Origin: Pagrus major | Lineage: Eukaryota > Chordata > Actinopteri > Spariformes > Sparidae | Direction: 5' to 3' | Assembly: GCF_040436345.1 (NCBI RefSeq) | Contig: NC_133238.1 | Coordinates: 14,323,147-14,387,146 of the forward strand | DNA: 64,000 bases | Shown here: piece after piece, positions 13,560 through 25,413 of the stretch | Position numbering within the stretch: the first letter of the stretch is position 1 | How the letters are laid out: every line of letters begins with the position of its first letter | Translations under genes and position numbers: made by a program | Notes under the pieces: generated by a model | The model's database searches: none | What the model was told of the DNA's origin: nothing | The model's input: the letters and a program-made list of their open reading frames with translations, nothing else

Positions 13560-14544
13560 CACTTCTGGTTTGTAAATGTTAAGAAGCTGTTTATAAATTA
13601 ATGTGATGCTCTGCAGCGCTTTGACTGAACGTTTTCACTGTTTATGTGAAATATTCACTCAGAATTAAAAATACACAGTGAAAAACAAATTCATGTTTTT
13701 ACTTCAACTAAAATATTATTTTCCAACAAGTGCTTTAATTTAAAAACACAAGTTTAATAATGAGAAATACTTTTCACAATATTATCATATTAAAACTTTA
13801 ATCAATAATATTTAATAAATATATTAAATGAGAAAATAACGTTCAGTGTTTGCTTTAGATGTGACCGTTGTACATTTTAACACTTCAAAGCTGTAAAAAG
13901 TCAGAACATTATTTTACAGTACTTGTTATTTTATTATTATTGTTTTCTCAACTCCACAAATGAAATTATTTGCACTGAAAACTGTTTTAAAGGAGATCAA
14001 GTAAAAAATCTACTGTGAAACAACATCAATCGTTAACATCACAGCAAGAATGTAAAGAAGATAAAGTCAAACTGGATCCTGGATGATTTTATAGAGTAAC
14101 AGAAACAAATCTGCGACGTCGACCGTCAACGTCATCGTTTGTGAATTCATATTAAATAAAATAATAAAACATATATTGTTTCTGTGCACCAGTGACCAAA
14201 AATGGAAGATTTAACAGATTTGAAGGGAGAATTATTAATCTTCTCAACATCGTTTGTGCAACATCCTGTCTGATAACACGTCAAAATAAAATGCGTCACA
14301 TTTGGCTTTTTTCCAGTTGATAACAACTAACTGGATTTATGTGATTTAAATCTATAACCAGTAACACTCAATAGTTCAACCATAAAGAAACAGTGTGGCA
14401 GAGATTTCTGTTTCTGGTTTTTGTTTTTTTTCACACTTTTTGTAGCTTTTTCAGGTCCCGGCTGTTGATAATTATATTATAAATTATATTAATGATTAGT
14501 TGTTTAATCAATTGGTTGATCAACAGAAAAAAATCAGAAACTGT

Positions 14545-14727
14545 GTAACTAACAGCGTGAGGCAGGTGTCCGTCCGCCGCTGAGTCACCAGGCGCTGCTC
14601 GCAGGGGGATGTTGGGTCTCTGTAGATAAATGAACCGAGGAGTTTGGTTTGGACCTGCTCGGCTTGTAAAGTGTCCTGAGATGACTTCTGTTGTTAATTG
14701 GCGCTGAACAAATAAAGATTGATTCAA
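14545..14727 (+). repeat. retroposon-like repeat with AATAAAGATTGATT tail
   Basis: Forward copy of the family described at 8437-8640. It has 'CACCAGGCGCTGCTCGCAG', 'GTTGGGTCTCTGTAGATAAA', 'AAGTGTCCTGAGATGACTTC' and the tail ending in AAATAAAGATTGATT. Confidence 0.65.
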
Positions 14728-15053
14728 GACTGAGATTATTTCCATAACTGATGAATCATTGGAGCCATTTTTCAGGCAAAGATAATGAAAAAATATTAAA
14801 CATTTCTTAGTTCCAGTCGCGACTGAGACGACTTCCTGCTTCACCTGGTCAGGTGTCACAGTAAACTGATGCTCTCTGGACCGTTATCAAACAAAACCAG
14901 ACGTTTGAAGACGTCACCTGGTAATTTAATAGAACGATTGATGGGGAAAATAATGAACAAATAAAAATGACAGGTATTAAATGTAGCTTCATTAACCAGG
15001 TAAACAACATCAGGTAGAGGAAGGTAAACACCTGTGTGACCTTTGACCTGCAG

Positions 15054-17992
15054 GTTCCATCCCGTCCTGGCTGCAGGGCACTCTGCTCAGGAACGGGCCG
15101 GGCCTTTTCTCTGTGGGCGGCAGCGAATACAACCACTGGTTTGATGGCATGTCGCTGATCCACAGCTTCACCTTCACCGACGGTGAGACTGATTAACGAC
15201 AAGACCAATGATTATCACAACGTTATCTCAGGATACTGAAGTTCATGTAGCATCGAAAATCTCACGGTAGAAAAGTCAAACTCACTGATGTCTCAGTTGG
15301 AAATCCATCATGTAGATCTGGTACCTGGTGTTGTTTCAGGTGAGGTGACGTACAGAAGTAAGTTTCTGAAGAGCGACACCTACAAGAGGAACACCGAGGC
15401 CGACAGGATCGTCGTCTCCGAGTTTGGAACCATGATCTACCCAGATCCCTGCAAGAACATCTTTTCCAGGTACAGACCAACCTAGATAACATCTGTTCTA
15501 GTCCATCCAGGAGATGTAGAGATCTGTTCTAGTCCATCCAGTGGACGTAGAGATCTGTTTTAGTCCATCCAGGAGATGTAGAGATCTGTTCTAGTCCATC
15601 CAGTGGACATAGAGATCTGTTTTAGTCCATCCAGGAGACGTAGAGATCTGTTTCTGTCACCAGGGCGTTCACACATCTCTGCAACGTCATCCCCGACTTC
15701 ACCGACAACAACCTGATCAACATAATCCGTTACGGTCAGGACTACTACGCCTCCTCTGAGGTCAACTACATGAACCAGATTGATCCCGTCACCCTGGAAA
15801 CTGTCGGCAGGGTACGTCAGTCTCCACCCGCCTCCTGAAAACACCAAAGTGTAATTGATCTGGTCCAAATACTTCCTCAAACCCATCACGTGTTCTCTGT
15901 ACGACCCAGATCAACTACAGGAACCACATTGCTCTGAACTTGGCGACGGCTCATCCTCACTACGACAGCGAGGGTAACACCTACAACATGGGCACCGCCA
16001 TCATGGGCCTGGGTCGACCCAAATACGTCATCTTCAAAGTCCCAGCTGATGCTTCAGGTAACAGGACGTAGTAATCTGATTACAAACCTCAGTGTAGGAA
16101 CAGCTCTTCGTGTCTTTGATTATTTGCTTGAGGAGTTCGTTATCGAATCTGAGTGATTACAGCCGAGTGACCAATCAGACACAACAACACACGATATCAG
16201 TGAGGTCACACTGACCAGCAGTGACATCACCACGTCAACACCTCAGCTTTCTCTCCTCAGGTACTCCACTACATCTTAGTGATGAAATGTAACTGAGTAC
16301 TTTACATGACTCAACTATTGTAGTGAAGCAAAAGTTTGAGGTTCTTCTACTGTACTTGAGTATCTCTGCAATACTGTACCTAAGTACAAGTCATGTGTTA
16401 CTTCTACTCCACTTCATCCTAGTGATCAAATGTAACTAAGTCGATTGACTCACCTACTGTACTTCAGTAAAAGTTCAAGGTACTTGTACTTTACTTGAGT
16501 ACCTGTCCTCACAGTCTGACAGCACTGTGCCGTTTGTTTCAGATAAACAACAGAAGAAGCCGGCGCTGAGGAAAGTCCAGCAGGTGTGCTCCATCCCGTT
16601 TCGCTCCACTCTGTACCCGAGCTACTTCCACAGCTTCGGCATGACCGACAACTACATCGTGTTCGTGGAGCAGCCGTTCAAACTGGACATCATCAGACTG
16701 GCCACCGCCTACTTCAGAGGGGTCAACTGGGGGAGCTGCCTCAAGTTCGACAAGGACGACATCGTAGGTTCAAAACTTTACCTCATACAGAACAACGAGC
16801 CAATCATGCTCCAAGAAATGTTTGTGTAACTGAGTACATTTACTGTAGTCGTCACACAAAGAGGATCGACGGTTTGACTCCACGGTTTCTTCCCTTCGCA
16901 GACTTTGTTCCACGTCATCAACAGAAAAACGGGAAAGGCGGTGTCCACCCGTTTCTACGGCGACGCCTTGGTGGTTTTTCACCACATCAACGCGTACGAG
17001 GCTGACGGCCACGTGGTGTTCGACCTCATCAGCTACAAGAACAGCAACCTGTACGACATGTTCTACATCCAGAACATGAGGCAAGAGACCACCAAATTCA
17101 TCGAGTCCAACAAGACCTTCTCCCCGCCGGTCTGCCAGAGGTTCGTCCTGCCGCTCAACGTCAGCAAGGTACAGACCAACAAACGCACTTCCTGTAACTT
17201 CATCAGGTAACGAGTCTGTACGGAGAGTTTGTGTTGATGTGTTTTCCAGGAATCATCCAAAGGGTCGAACCTGGTGACTCTGACGGACACGACGGCCCAG
17301 GCAGTGATGCAGGAGGACGGGTCCGTCTACTGTCAGCCCGACACTCTGTTTGAAGGTTCATCATCGTATTATTATTATTATTATTATTATTATCAATGTC
17401 CGTCTGATTGTTTTAAAGTGTTTAATCCTCCTGAACTGACGAGTCCCACTCCTCCTCAGGCCTGGAGCTGCCGGGGATCAACTACAAGTTCAACGCCAAA
17501 AAGTACAGATACTTCTACGGCTCCAGGGTGGAGTGGTCTCCTCATCCCAACAAGGTGAAACACCTGAGGCTGCACGCAACACCGTCAACATGTCAACACG
17601 TCAAGACCATCAACATGTCACTTCATCTTTAATTTTCTGTCCAACAGATCGCTAAGATTGACATCGTCACCAGGAAACACATCGAGTGGCAGCAGGAGTC
17701 CTGCTTCCCATCAGAGCCGGTGTTTGTTGCGTCTCCGGGAGCCGTTGAAGAAGACGACGGTGAGGCTGCAGGAACTTTAGTTTCTGCTTCACAGGTTTAG
17801 AAACTGGTTCTGACTCTTGGTACTCTCCTTCCTGTAGGTGTGATCTTGTCATCCGTCATCTCTCCGGATCCCAACATCTCTCCGTTCATGCTCGTCCTCG
17901 ACGCCAAAAACTTCAAGGAGATCGCCCGAGCCTCCATCCCCGCCAGCGTCCACATGGACCTTCACGGACATTTCATCCCTGCTGCCGTGTGA
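15054..17992 (+). CDS. bco2: beta-carotene oxygenase 2 (carotenoid 9',10' cleavage), first coding exon not found
   Basis: Ten exons join in frame: 15054-15182, 15340-15469, 15664-15811, 15910-16057, 16543-16763, 16902-17168, 17250-17355, 17460-17554, 17648-17759, 17838-17992 (TGA), 502 residues. The first visible residues, [20 protein letters not shown], begin the conserved carotenoid-oxygenase core; the preceding 40-60 residues (mitochondrial leader) must be in an upstream exon I could not identify. Four Fe(II)-binding histidine regions of the beta-propeller family are visible: [31 protein letters not shown] and MDLHGHFIP near the C terminus. BCO2 cleaves carotenoids and xanthophylls asymmetrically at the mitochondrial inner membrane. 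The short PDPCKNIFS segment and the motifs fit BCO2 better than BCO1 or RPE65. Introns are mostly under 500 bp. All listed splice sites are GT-AG. Confidence 0.93.
15493..15652. repeat. 31-bp minisatellite, about 5 copies, bco2 intron
   Basis: Units of 31 bp (CTGTTCTAGTCCATCCAGGA plus GATGTAGAGAT) alternate between GGAGATG/GGAGACG and TGGACGT/TGGACAT variants. They fill nearly the whole intron before the exon at 15664. Confidence 0.9.
16260..16510. repeat. TACTT-rich dispersed repeat
   Basis: One of at least nine copies of a sequence built from ACTTGAGTA, AGTACTGTAC and AACTAGTAACT-type words. Others lie near 1560-1960, 2812-2890, 24762-25055, 40800-40880, 43490-43800, 46912-47060, 50460-50700 and 56060-56430. 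Copies occur in both orientations and always in introns or intergenic DNA. Confidence 0.7.
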
Positions 17993-20410
17993 CGGCCGAC
18001 GCGCCTGCTGCGCTGATTATTTATGATTCTTTAATGGAGTCGACCTTTTTTTACATTTCAAACTTAAAGCAGGTTGATAACATTGTAAAAACCAGCAAGA
18101 GTAAGCTAGATATTAAAAAGAAGAAAACAAAAATCATTTTTATGCAGAATGAAAACAGATGTCGATGGATCTGTATGGTAGCAGTGGGACGTTTAGTTAA
18201 ATATCTGTCATCTCCAGTTTGGGTATTTCTATCTTCGTATTTACAGAAGCTCTCCAACATAATTCTATAAAGTCATTAATTGGATTAAAAGTCGTATTTT
18301 TTGTCATATCACCTTTCTTTGACAAACATGTTTTAGTGCTACTGATCGCCCTGTTAATGCAGGTACTAGCTTGGCGCTACTAGCTTAAAAATACACGTGA
18401 AGTTTGTGGATTTAATAACTTAATCTGTCCATAGAAAGTATGTTTTTTCTTAATATATCTTAGTTTAAACAAAACTGAGCTAGCTTAGCCGTTTTGTGTT
18501 TATATATGTGAGGTATTTATTCAGTTTGGTCTCTAGAAGTCATAAACGTTAGCTTAAGTTTGCTAGCTGACTCAACACTAGAGATTATCGAGGCTCGGCC
18601 TTGATTTTCCATGAAAACAAGGATAACGCTTAGGAAAAGTTTTTTTATTTGACAGCTAATCGCCCCACAACATGAATACATTTTGATAACATCTTTCATT
18701 TTGTTGGTAAAAGTTGTTTAATCATTTATAGATTTATCGTATTTAACAAACCCTCTCGTGTAACGTTGCTTCATTAACGAGCCCAATGTGCCATTTACTG
18801 CCAAACAAAGACAGTATGAACCCAAAATATTCTGAAAAGTCACTTTCTGTAGTTTTTGTTCTTCACATTGACTGATTTAAGGGAATATTAAAATATATTT
18901 AATATTACATTTCCTGATTAGATTTTAACGTCTCAGGACAGATTTTTGCACAATAAGTGGCAACAAGATGCAGAAATATATATTTACACATTTTTCTTCT
19001 GTTCTGTTCAAATCTGTCGTCGCGTTAAATAAAGATGACGTGTGTCACACTCAGCCTGATGTGTTCGAGCAGTTTTAAATCAAATCCTCACAGATGTTAA
19101 CGAGATGTTAACGAGAATGGTAAAATCACAGCCTGTCGTCTGGTTTCCGTTTACCGACACCATCATGAACAGTCGGGTCTCTGATGCAGTCACATGTTTT
19201 AGTCCGGTCCAGTTGAAATACTAAAGCTCAGCTGAAGCTTTTGAAGCCGTTTGGATCAAATCTGACTTTTATTTTAACAATCTGACATTAAGTTAACAGT
19301 TAATATCAACAGTTAATAATAAATATCTGAGAATATCCCAACAGATGCAGCGTTAAATTCATTTGATATATTTACATTTTATTCTTTTCATGTCACATAT
19401 TTTGTTTTCTGTATTTTGAGTGAAGCTCGTTGTTTAAAGTTTAAACGTTAACGAGCAGAGAAACATCTTCAAACTCAACAATCAAACTCTGTTTTCATAT
19501 CTGAATAAACAAACTGACCTTAAAGGACAACACAGTTTATACTGTTTTACTCTGTTTATATGTGGCGGACCCTGCCACCTCTCTGGCTTCAAACAGCCTG
19601 TTTATTCACTGATGGAAGCAGTTTGTATTATTACCTTAATAATATTGTAAATATTAAAATTACATGTTTGAATTTCTGTCATTGTGATTTTGTTTTCACA
19701 CTCAGCTGTCGTCCTTTCATGGATGAATTATTAAATAAAACAATATATTTTTAACGTTTGTTTTTAATGTTAAACTGAAGAATCCTGCTAATAACTTTTC
19801 TCAAACATCTTATTTTGAAGGAGTTACTGACTTCATGCATCAAAGCTATAAAAAGTAACTTAAATCATTTTATTCTCAGAAAACCAGACGAGTAAAAACA
19901 ATTTTATTATTTTAAGATGTTTGAAATACTTTCATCTGTTACTGAAAACACATCTTCATGCAGCAAAGTGTATATTGTGATTAATAAGGAGCTGACGGAG
20001 CAGCGTGAATCCTTCAGGTCACTGCGGCGGACAGATGTTTTTAACAGCTGTTTGAGTTGAATAATATTATTTTTACTCTTCTAGTCTTTAAGATGAAGAA
20101 GATTTAACAGTCATTCAGGAGATATTTCAAGTTAAGACGCCAAATCTCAAAAAGGAAACAAGATACAGAGATGATATTTCTGTGTTATAGTGTGGAGAAG
20201 GCTCTGGAGGTCCGCCACCTGGTGGCTGGGACCAGGTACTCCAGCTTAAATGGTCATAACTGGCTTCTATAAATCTTCGTACACGACGAATAAAAAGGTT
20301 AAAATCTGATAATTAATATTCTGATATTCGTGTTCTGACCGACGAACCTTCATCCTGTGAGATCTGGACTGAAAACTCTCAAATCTGCAGTTTCATGAGA
20401 ATCATGGGAG
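17993..20410. other. bco2 3' UTR and AT-rich intergenic DNA
   Basis: No gene recognised. A polyadenylation hexamer at 19028-19033 could end the bco2 transcript. Around 19555-19680 is a second copy of the 'ATATGTGGCGGACCCTGCCA' repeat found in the TTAA element at 13.4 kb. Confidence 0.5.
19028..19033 (+). other. candidate polyadenylation signal for bco2
   Basis: AATAAA about 1.04 kb downstream of the bco2 stop codon. It is the first clear hexamer on this strand that I noticed; usage is unproven. Confidence 0.35.
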
Positions 20411-20416
20411 TTTATT
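20411..20416 (-). other. candidate polyadenylation signal for eif5b
   Basis: TTTATT on the plus strand (AATAAA on the minus strand) lies about 0.6 kb past the eif5b stop codon, giving a plausible 3' UTR of about 0.6 kb. Confidence 0.35.
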
Positions 20417-20809
20417 ACATCAGCAGTTGCAGCAGAAACAGTTTAAAATCCTCCAGAGGTGACACCCTCTGCCACCCCCCCGCCCTCCAACATGGCCGAC
20501 GGAGAACACGAGTCAGCTCTTTAAGTCTTTCGCTGCTGCTTCTTCAATGATTTTGGTGTTTTGTGGAAAGAAAAGAAAAAAAACTCCTGTTTTCCTCCTC
20601 CAGCCCTGGTGCTGCTCAAAAACAATCCCATAATGCACCTGGTTTGGCTGAGCGCCGACCCTGCTGACTCGTCAGCCTCGTTTAGCTCGTGAGCCTCAGT
20701 CTGGGGAGGAGGGGGGCGGAGCCTGGGACACGAAGCAGCAGCCACAAATCAGAGAAGAAGAAAAAAAAATAACAACGTCGATGCTGAAGAACAGGCACGT
20801 TGGAATACT

Positions 20810-20811
<2 letters not shown>

Positions 20812-20852
<41 letters not shown>
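20812..20852. repeat. (TG)n microsatellite, eif5b 3' UTR region
   Basis: About 20 TG copies lie some 170 bp past the eif5b stop, so as CA repeats in the sense of that transcript if the 3' UTR reaches 20.4 kb. Confidence 0.9.
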
Positions 20853-20854
<2 letters not shown>

Positions 20855-21023
20855 AAGCTATCACTGTTTACAACAGTGGAAAAAACTGTTCGTTTCTCAC
20901 AGAAAAACACTTTCACGTCTTTTTTTTCTTTTCTTTTTTTGTCCTTCCATCGTCGTCATCACAGGGAGGAAGTGTGTGTGTGTGTTAATCTCTGAATGTG
21001 TGTGTTTGTGTGTGTGAGGCCCG

Positions 21024-21165
21024 TCAGATGATCTCGAAGGTCTTCTTCAGCTCCATGATCAGCTGCCAATCAGTTTTCTGCATCTCGTCTCTGAACCAGT
21101 TCTTCAGAGCATCGATGGACGCCCGCGTGATCTGAAGCACACAAGCACACTGAGATGTTAGCACT

Positions 21166-21210
<45 letters not shown>

Positions 21211-23131
21211 TATATACCTTTCAGACGGCGTGTGACGTTTGTGTGTATGTACCTTTAAGACGGGAGGTGTGGCTTGTGTGTATGTACCTTTAAGACGGGA
21301 GGTGTGGTTTGTGTGTATGTACCTTTAAGAAGGCGTGCGACGTTTGAGTTCATGTTCTTTGTAGAAAATGTGATTTCAAACAAAACAGACGTTTAGTGTC
21401 CGAAGCGTTTAAGCCCCTCCCTCCACCTCAGTGGGCGTGTCCTCACCTTGCTGACGATGATGTCAGTGGCTTCAAAATGGCGGCCGTACATCTTGGGCGA
21501 CTCCCCGGGAATGGGCTCGATCTTGATGCAGATCTCCTGGCCTTTCTTCGCGCTGTCGACTGACTTGTGATTCATCTCGATGCTGGTGACGACGCCGATG
21601 TCCACAAACTGGAACATTAACCAATGAAATTATAATAAATATCATCCTACACCTTTAAGACAACCAATCACAGTCGTTCTGAGCGTCTCACCCCTTTAGA
21701 GGGGACGCAGAGCGGCGTCCCTTGTCGCAGGACTCCGGCCTCGATGGTCACGCCCATCACGATGGGGTCTCTGGAGTTAAAGATGAACTGGGGCAGAACC
21801 TTCAGCTTCACTGGGAACACGGCGACATGCCTGAAGACAGATCACAGAAACACTTAGAAACCTGAAGAAGCGTCGGAGCAGGAGACGTTCGGTCGGGTTG
21901 AGTCGTCCTACTTGAACTCGTCCTGTTTGGCCTTCTTGTAGTCCTCTCTGTACTTGGTGAAGGCGTCGAACAGATGGTAGATGATCTCAGCCGAGAAGAT
22001 CCGAACCCCCAGACTGTCGGCCATCTCCTGACTCTCCCTCTCCACCTTCACGTCGAACGCCAGGATCACCGCGTACCTGAAGAGACCACACAACACCTGG
22101 AGTCGTGAATCTGTTCATAACGTGGTGACATGATGTGAACTTAAACATCTGGAGATGTGACGTACTGCAGGTCGTGCTCCAGCATCGCCGACGCCTTCAT
22201 CACGTCCCTCTTGTGGACTGGACCGATGTTAATACCAGCGTACTGCAGGAACAGAGGGGGAGGTCAGAGGTCAGAGGTCAGCTCAACCTGCTAGTTTCTG
22301 CTTCCTGTTGCTTTTCAAAATAAATGTTCAGAAGCAAACGTCTACTGTACAACTGAGTACAAGTAGCTATCAAACTCTGGAGTCAGTATGGAAGGAGTCA
22401 CAGGTGAGGAGACAGACAGGTGAGGAGACAGACAGGTGAGGAGCCACAGGTAAGGGGGGAAAGACAGGTGAGGACACAGACAGGTGAGGACACAGACAGG
22501 TGAGGAGCCACACAGGTGAGGAGACACACAGGTGAGGAGCCACAGGTGAGGACACAGACAGGTGAGGACACAGACAGGTGAGGAGCCACAGGTGAGGAGA
22601 CAGACAGGTGAGGAGACAGACAGGTGAGGAGACAGACAGGTGAGGAGACACACAGGTGAGGAGCCACAGGTGAGGACACAGACAGGTGAGGACACAGACA
22701 GGTGAAGAGACAGACAGGTGAGGACCCAGACAGGTGAAGAGACAGACAGGTGAGGACACAGACAGGTGAGGAGAGACAGGTGAGGGGACAGACAGGTGAG
22801 GAGCCACAGGTGAGGAGACAGACAGGTGAGGAGCCACACAGGTGAGGAGCGACAGGTGAGGAGACAGACAGGTGAGGAGACAGACAGGTGAGGACACAGA
22901 CAGGCGAGGACACAGACAGGCGAGGACACAGACAGGCGAAGACACAGACAGGTGAAGACACAGACAGGTACTCACGGGGACTTTAGAGGTCCGGAGGAAC
23001 TCGAGCAGGGCCTCCAGAGATCCCAGCGTGGACGCCTGGACATAAACTCCTTTCTCCTCCAGTTTGATGGAGCTCAGAGTCTGTTTGAGCTCTCGCACCA
23101 GTTCATCCTGAAAACCAGCACAGTCAGTCCA

Positions 23132-23192
<61 letters not shown>

Positions 23193-23356
23193 TGTCTGTG
23201 TGTGTGTGTGTGTTACCCTCAGGACGGGGACCTCGTCGTCCTTGTGAGCCACCAGCAGGGGGAGCCCCGCCAGCGCCTTCTCCAGGTCTTTACCCAGAAT
23301 CTTCACTCCCTGAGCCGTCGACACCTCCTTGTGCTTCTCGTACTGACTCTAAACAC

Positions 23357-23399
<43 letters not shown>

Positions 23400-25360
23400 C
23401 AGCAGATACCACCAGGGGTCATGAGGGGAGTTTATGGGAAATCTCTGCTTTTATTTTGAAAAATGATTTCCCAGCAGTTCACCTTGACTCTGAGCTCCTT
23501 CAGAGGCGGCGGCAGCAGCAACCCTCTGATCTGCGTCACGATTGGTCCCTCCACCCCGGGGACGATGATGGTCTCGCCCTCGCGCAGACGACCGTTAATC
23601 AGGATGACGTCTATCGTGGTTCCCATACCGGGCAGAGCTTTCACCTGAACACACACAACTCAGCAGGTGAGCTCATCCAGACGGTGGAGTACAGGTAAAG
23701 CTAGAAAATAAGACCGTCTCACCTCCATGACCTGAGCTCGCAGCTCCTCGCAGTGTGCTAGCCGGCGAGCTAACATGGTCTGGGTGAGCTCGACCAATAG
23801 GGCAATGAGGTTTCCCATCCCGTCGCCGCTGTGGGCCGAGGTCGGAACCAACGACACAAACGTGCGGGGGTCTTTATTCTCGTAGAACAAGGCGGCGTTA
23901 AGACCCTGAGGAACAATAAGACAACTTAATACAGGTCAGTGGTGGAGTTCCTCAAGGTTCTGCTCTAGAACCATTAATGATCATATCTGACCTCATAGCT
24001 ATGACTGGTGTAAGGTTCTATGCAGATGATACAATGTTTACACATCAGTTCACCTCATTATACACCCTGTTCATTTTTATGAGACAGAACGTACTTTAAA
24101 AAACACATTCAAGTGTTTCAAGTTGTTTTTTAGGTATTTTACTTTTTTTTGTTTTCCTTTTATAAGTATGTTACATTTTTATATACTTGTAAACTCAAAT
24201 ACTTCCAAAAACAAATATAACTAATATTTATACTTGGAGAAGTAAAATACTCAAAAACAAATAATTTGGTAAACAAAATGTCAAAACAAGACAAACGCTG
24301 TGATTGGTTGATGGGTGATGATGTAATGACGGACACCTGCTGAGCGAACTCCACGATGACGGCCTTGGCTCGCTCGTCGAACTCGTCCTTGGTGTTCTTC
24401 TTCTGCTTCTTCAGCGTGGTCACGATGTCGGTTTCAGGACTCTTCTTCCAGTCGTACAGACGGTCGACCTGAGGACAGGAGACGACACCGTCAGAACAGA
24501 AGAGGAGGAAGAGGAGGAAGACGAACAAGAGGAAGAAGAAGAAGCAGAAGAAGGAGGAAGAAGAAGAGGACACACCTGAGGATGGACAGGTGACTCACCT
24601 TGTTGAGGGCGACGATGAACGGACACTTCTTCTCCTTCAGCAGGTTGATGGACTCGAGCGTCTGAGGCTCGAGGCCGTGCATGATGTCCACCACCAGGAT
24701 GGCGATGTCGCACAGAGAGCTGCCTCTGTTCCTCAGGTTACTGAACACACAGGGAGCAGGTTACTTCTACTCCACTACATCTGACAGCTTTAGTTACTAG
24801 TTACTTTTCAGATTACCTTCCTGTCCAGTGAAAACCACGTATCTCCAAGTATCAGAGTACCAGTAAAGTAACTGATCACATATTAACATGTGAGTCAGCT
24901 GATCGTCAGTTTTCATCTGACATTCATTTAACAATGTAATCTGCAAAGTAACTAGTAACTAAAGTAATCACATAGACGTCGTGGAGTGGAAGTATAAAGT
25001 AACAGAAAATGGAAATACTCAAGTACAGTACTTGAGTAAATGTACTTAGAGTACTGAGAAGCTTGTTACCTGAAGGACTCGTGTCCTGGTGTGTCGATGA
25101 TCAACATGCCAGGAATCTTCAGGTCGTCTTTTTCAAACTGCACACACACACACACACACACACAGAGACACACACACACACACATCATTATTATAGTGTG
25201 TGTGTGTGTGTCCGTGTGTGTGTGTGTGTGTGTCTGTGTGTTGTCGTACATTCTTCACCATCCTCGTCTGCTCCTCGATCGTCTCTTTCGGGACGTTTGT
25301 GGCTCCGATCTGCTGAGTGATTCCTCCGGCCTCACCGTCCTGCACGTTTGTGTGTCGCAG

Positions 25361-25413
<53 letters not shown>

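Larger units (their letters stand above)
6373..15053. other. gene-free interval between the RhoGEF gene and bco2
   Basis: I see no gene in these 8.7 kb. They contain (CA)n/(GT)n tracts (7609-7670, 7790-7910), a (TCA)n run (7437-7466), retroposon-like and TTAA-ended elements, short-period repeats near 9.84-10.2 kb, and a minisatellite at 12.2-12.7 kb. The first coding exon of bco2 should lie in the right part, but I could not recognise it. Frames such as 9513-9803 have no family resemblance and no splice context. Confidence 0.6.

Noticed and set aside
20460-20530. ATGGCCGAC start-like sequence on the plus strand
   Set aside because: The frame ends after ten codons, and the site lies in the probable eif5b 3' UTR on the other strand.
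22342-23098. Minus-strand frames of [14 protein letters not shown] repeats
   Set aside because: They read the 14-16-bp minisatellite in an eif5b intron. Only 22976-23107 is coding, and in a frame supported by eIF5B homology.
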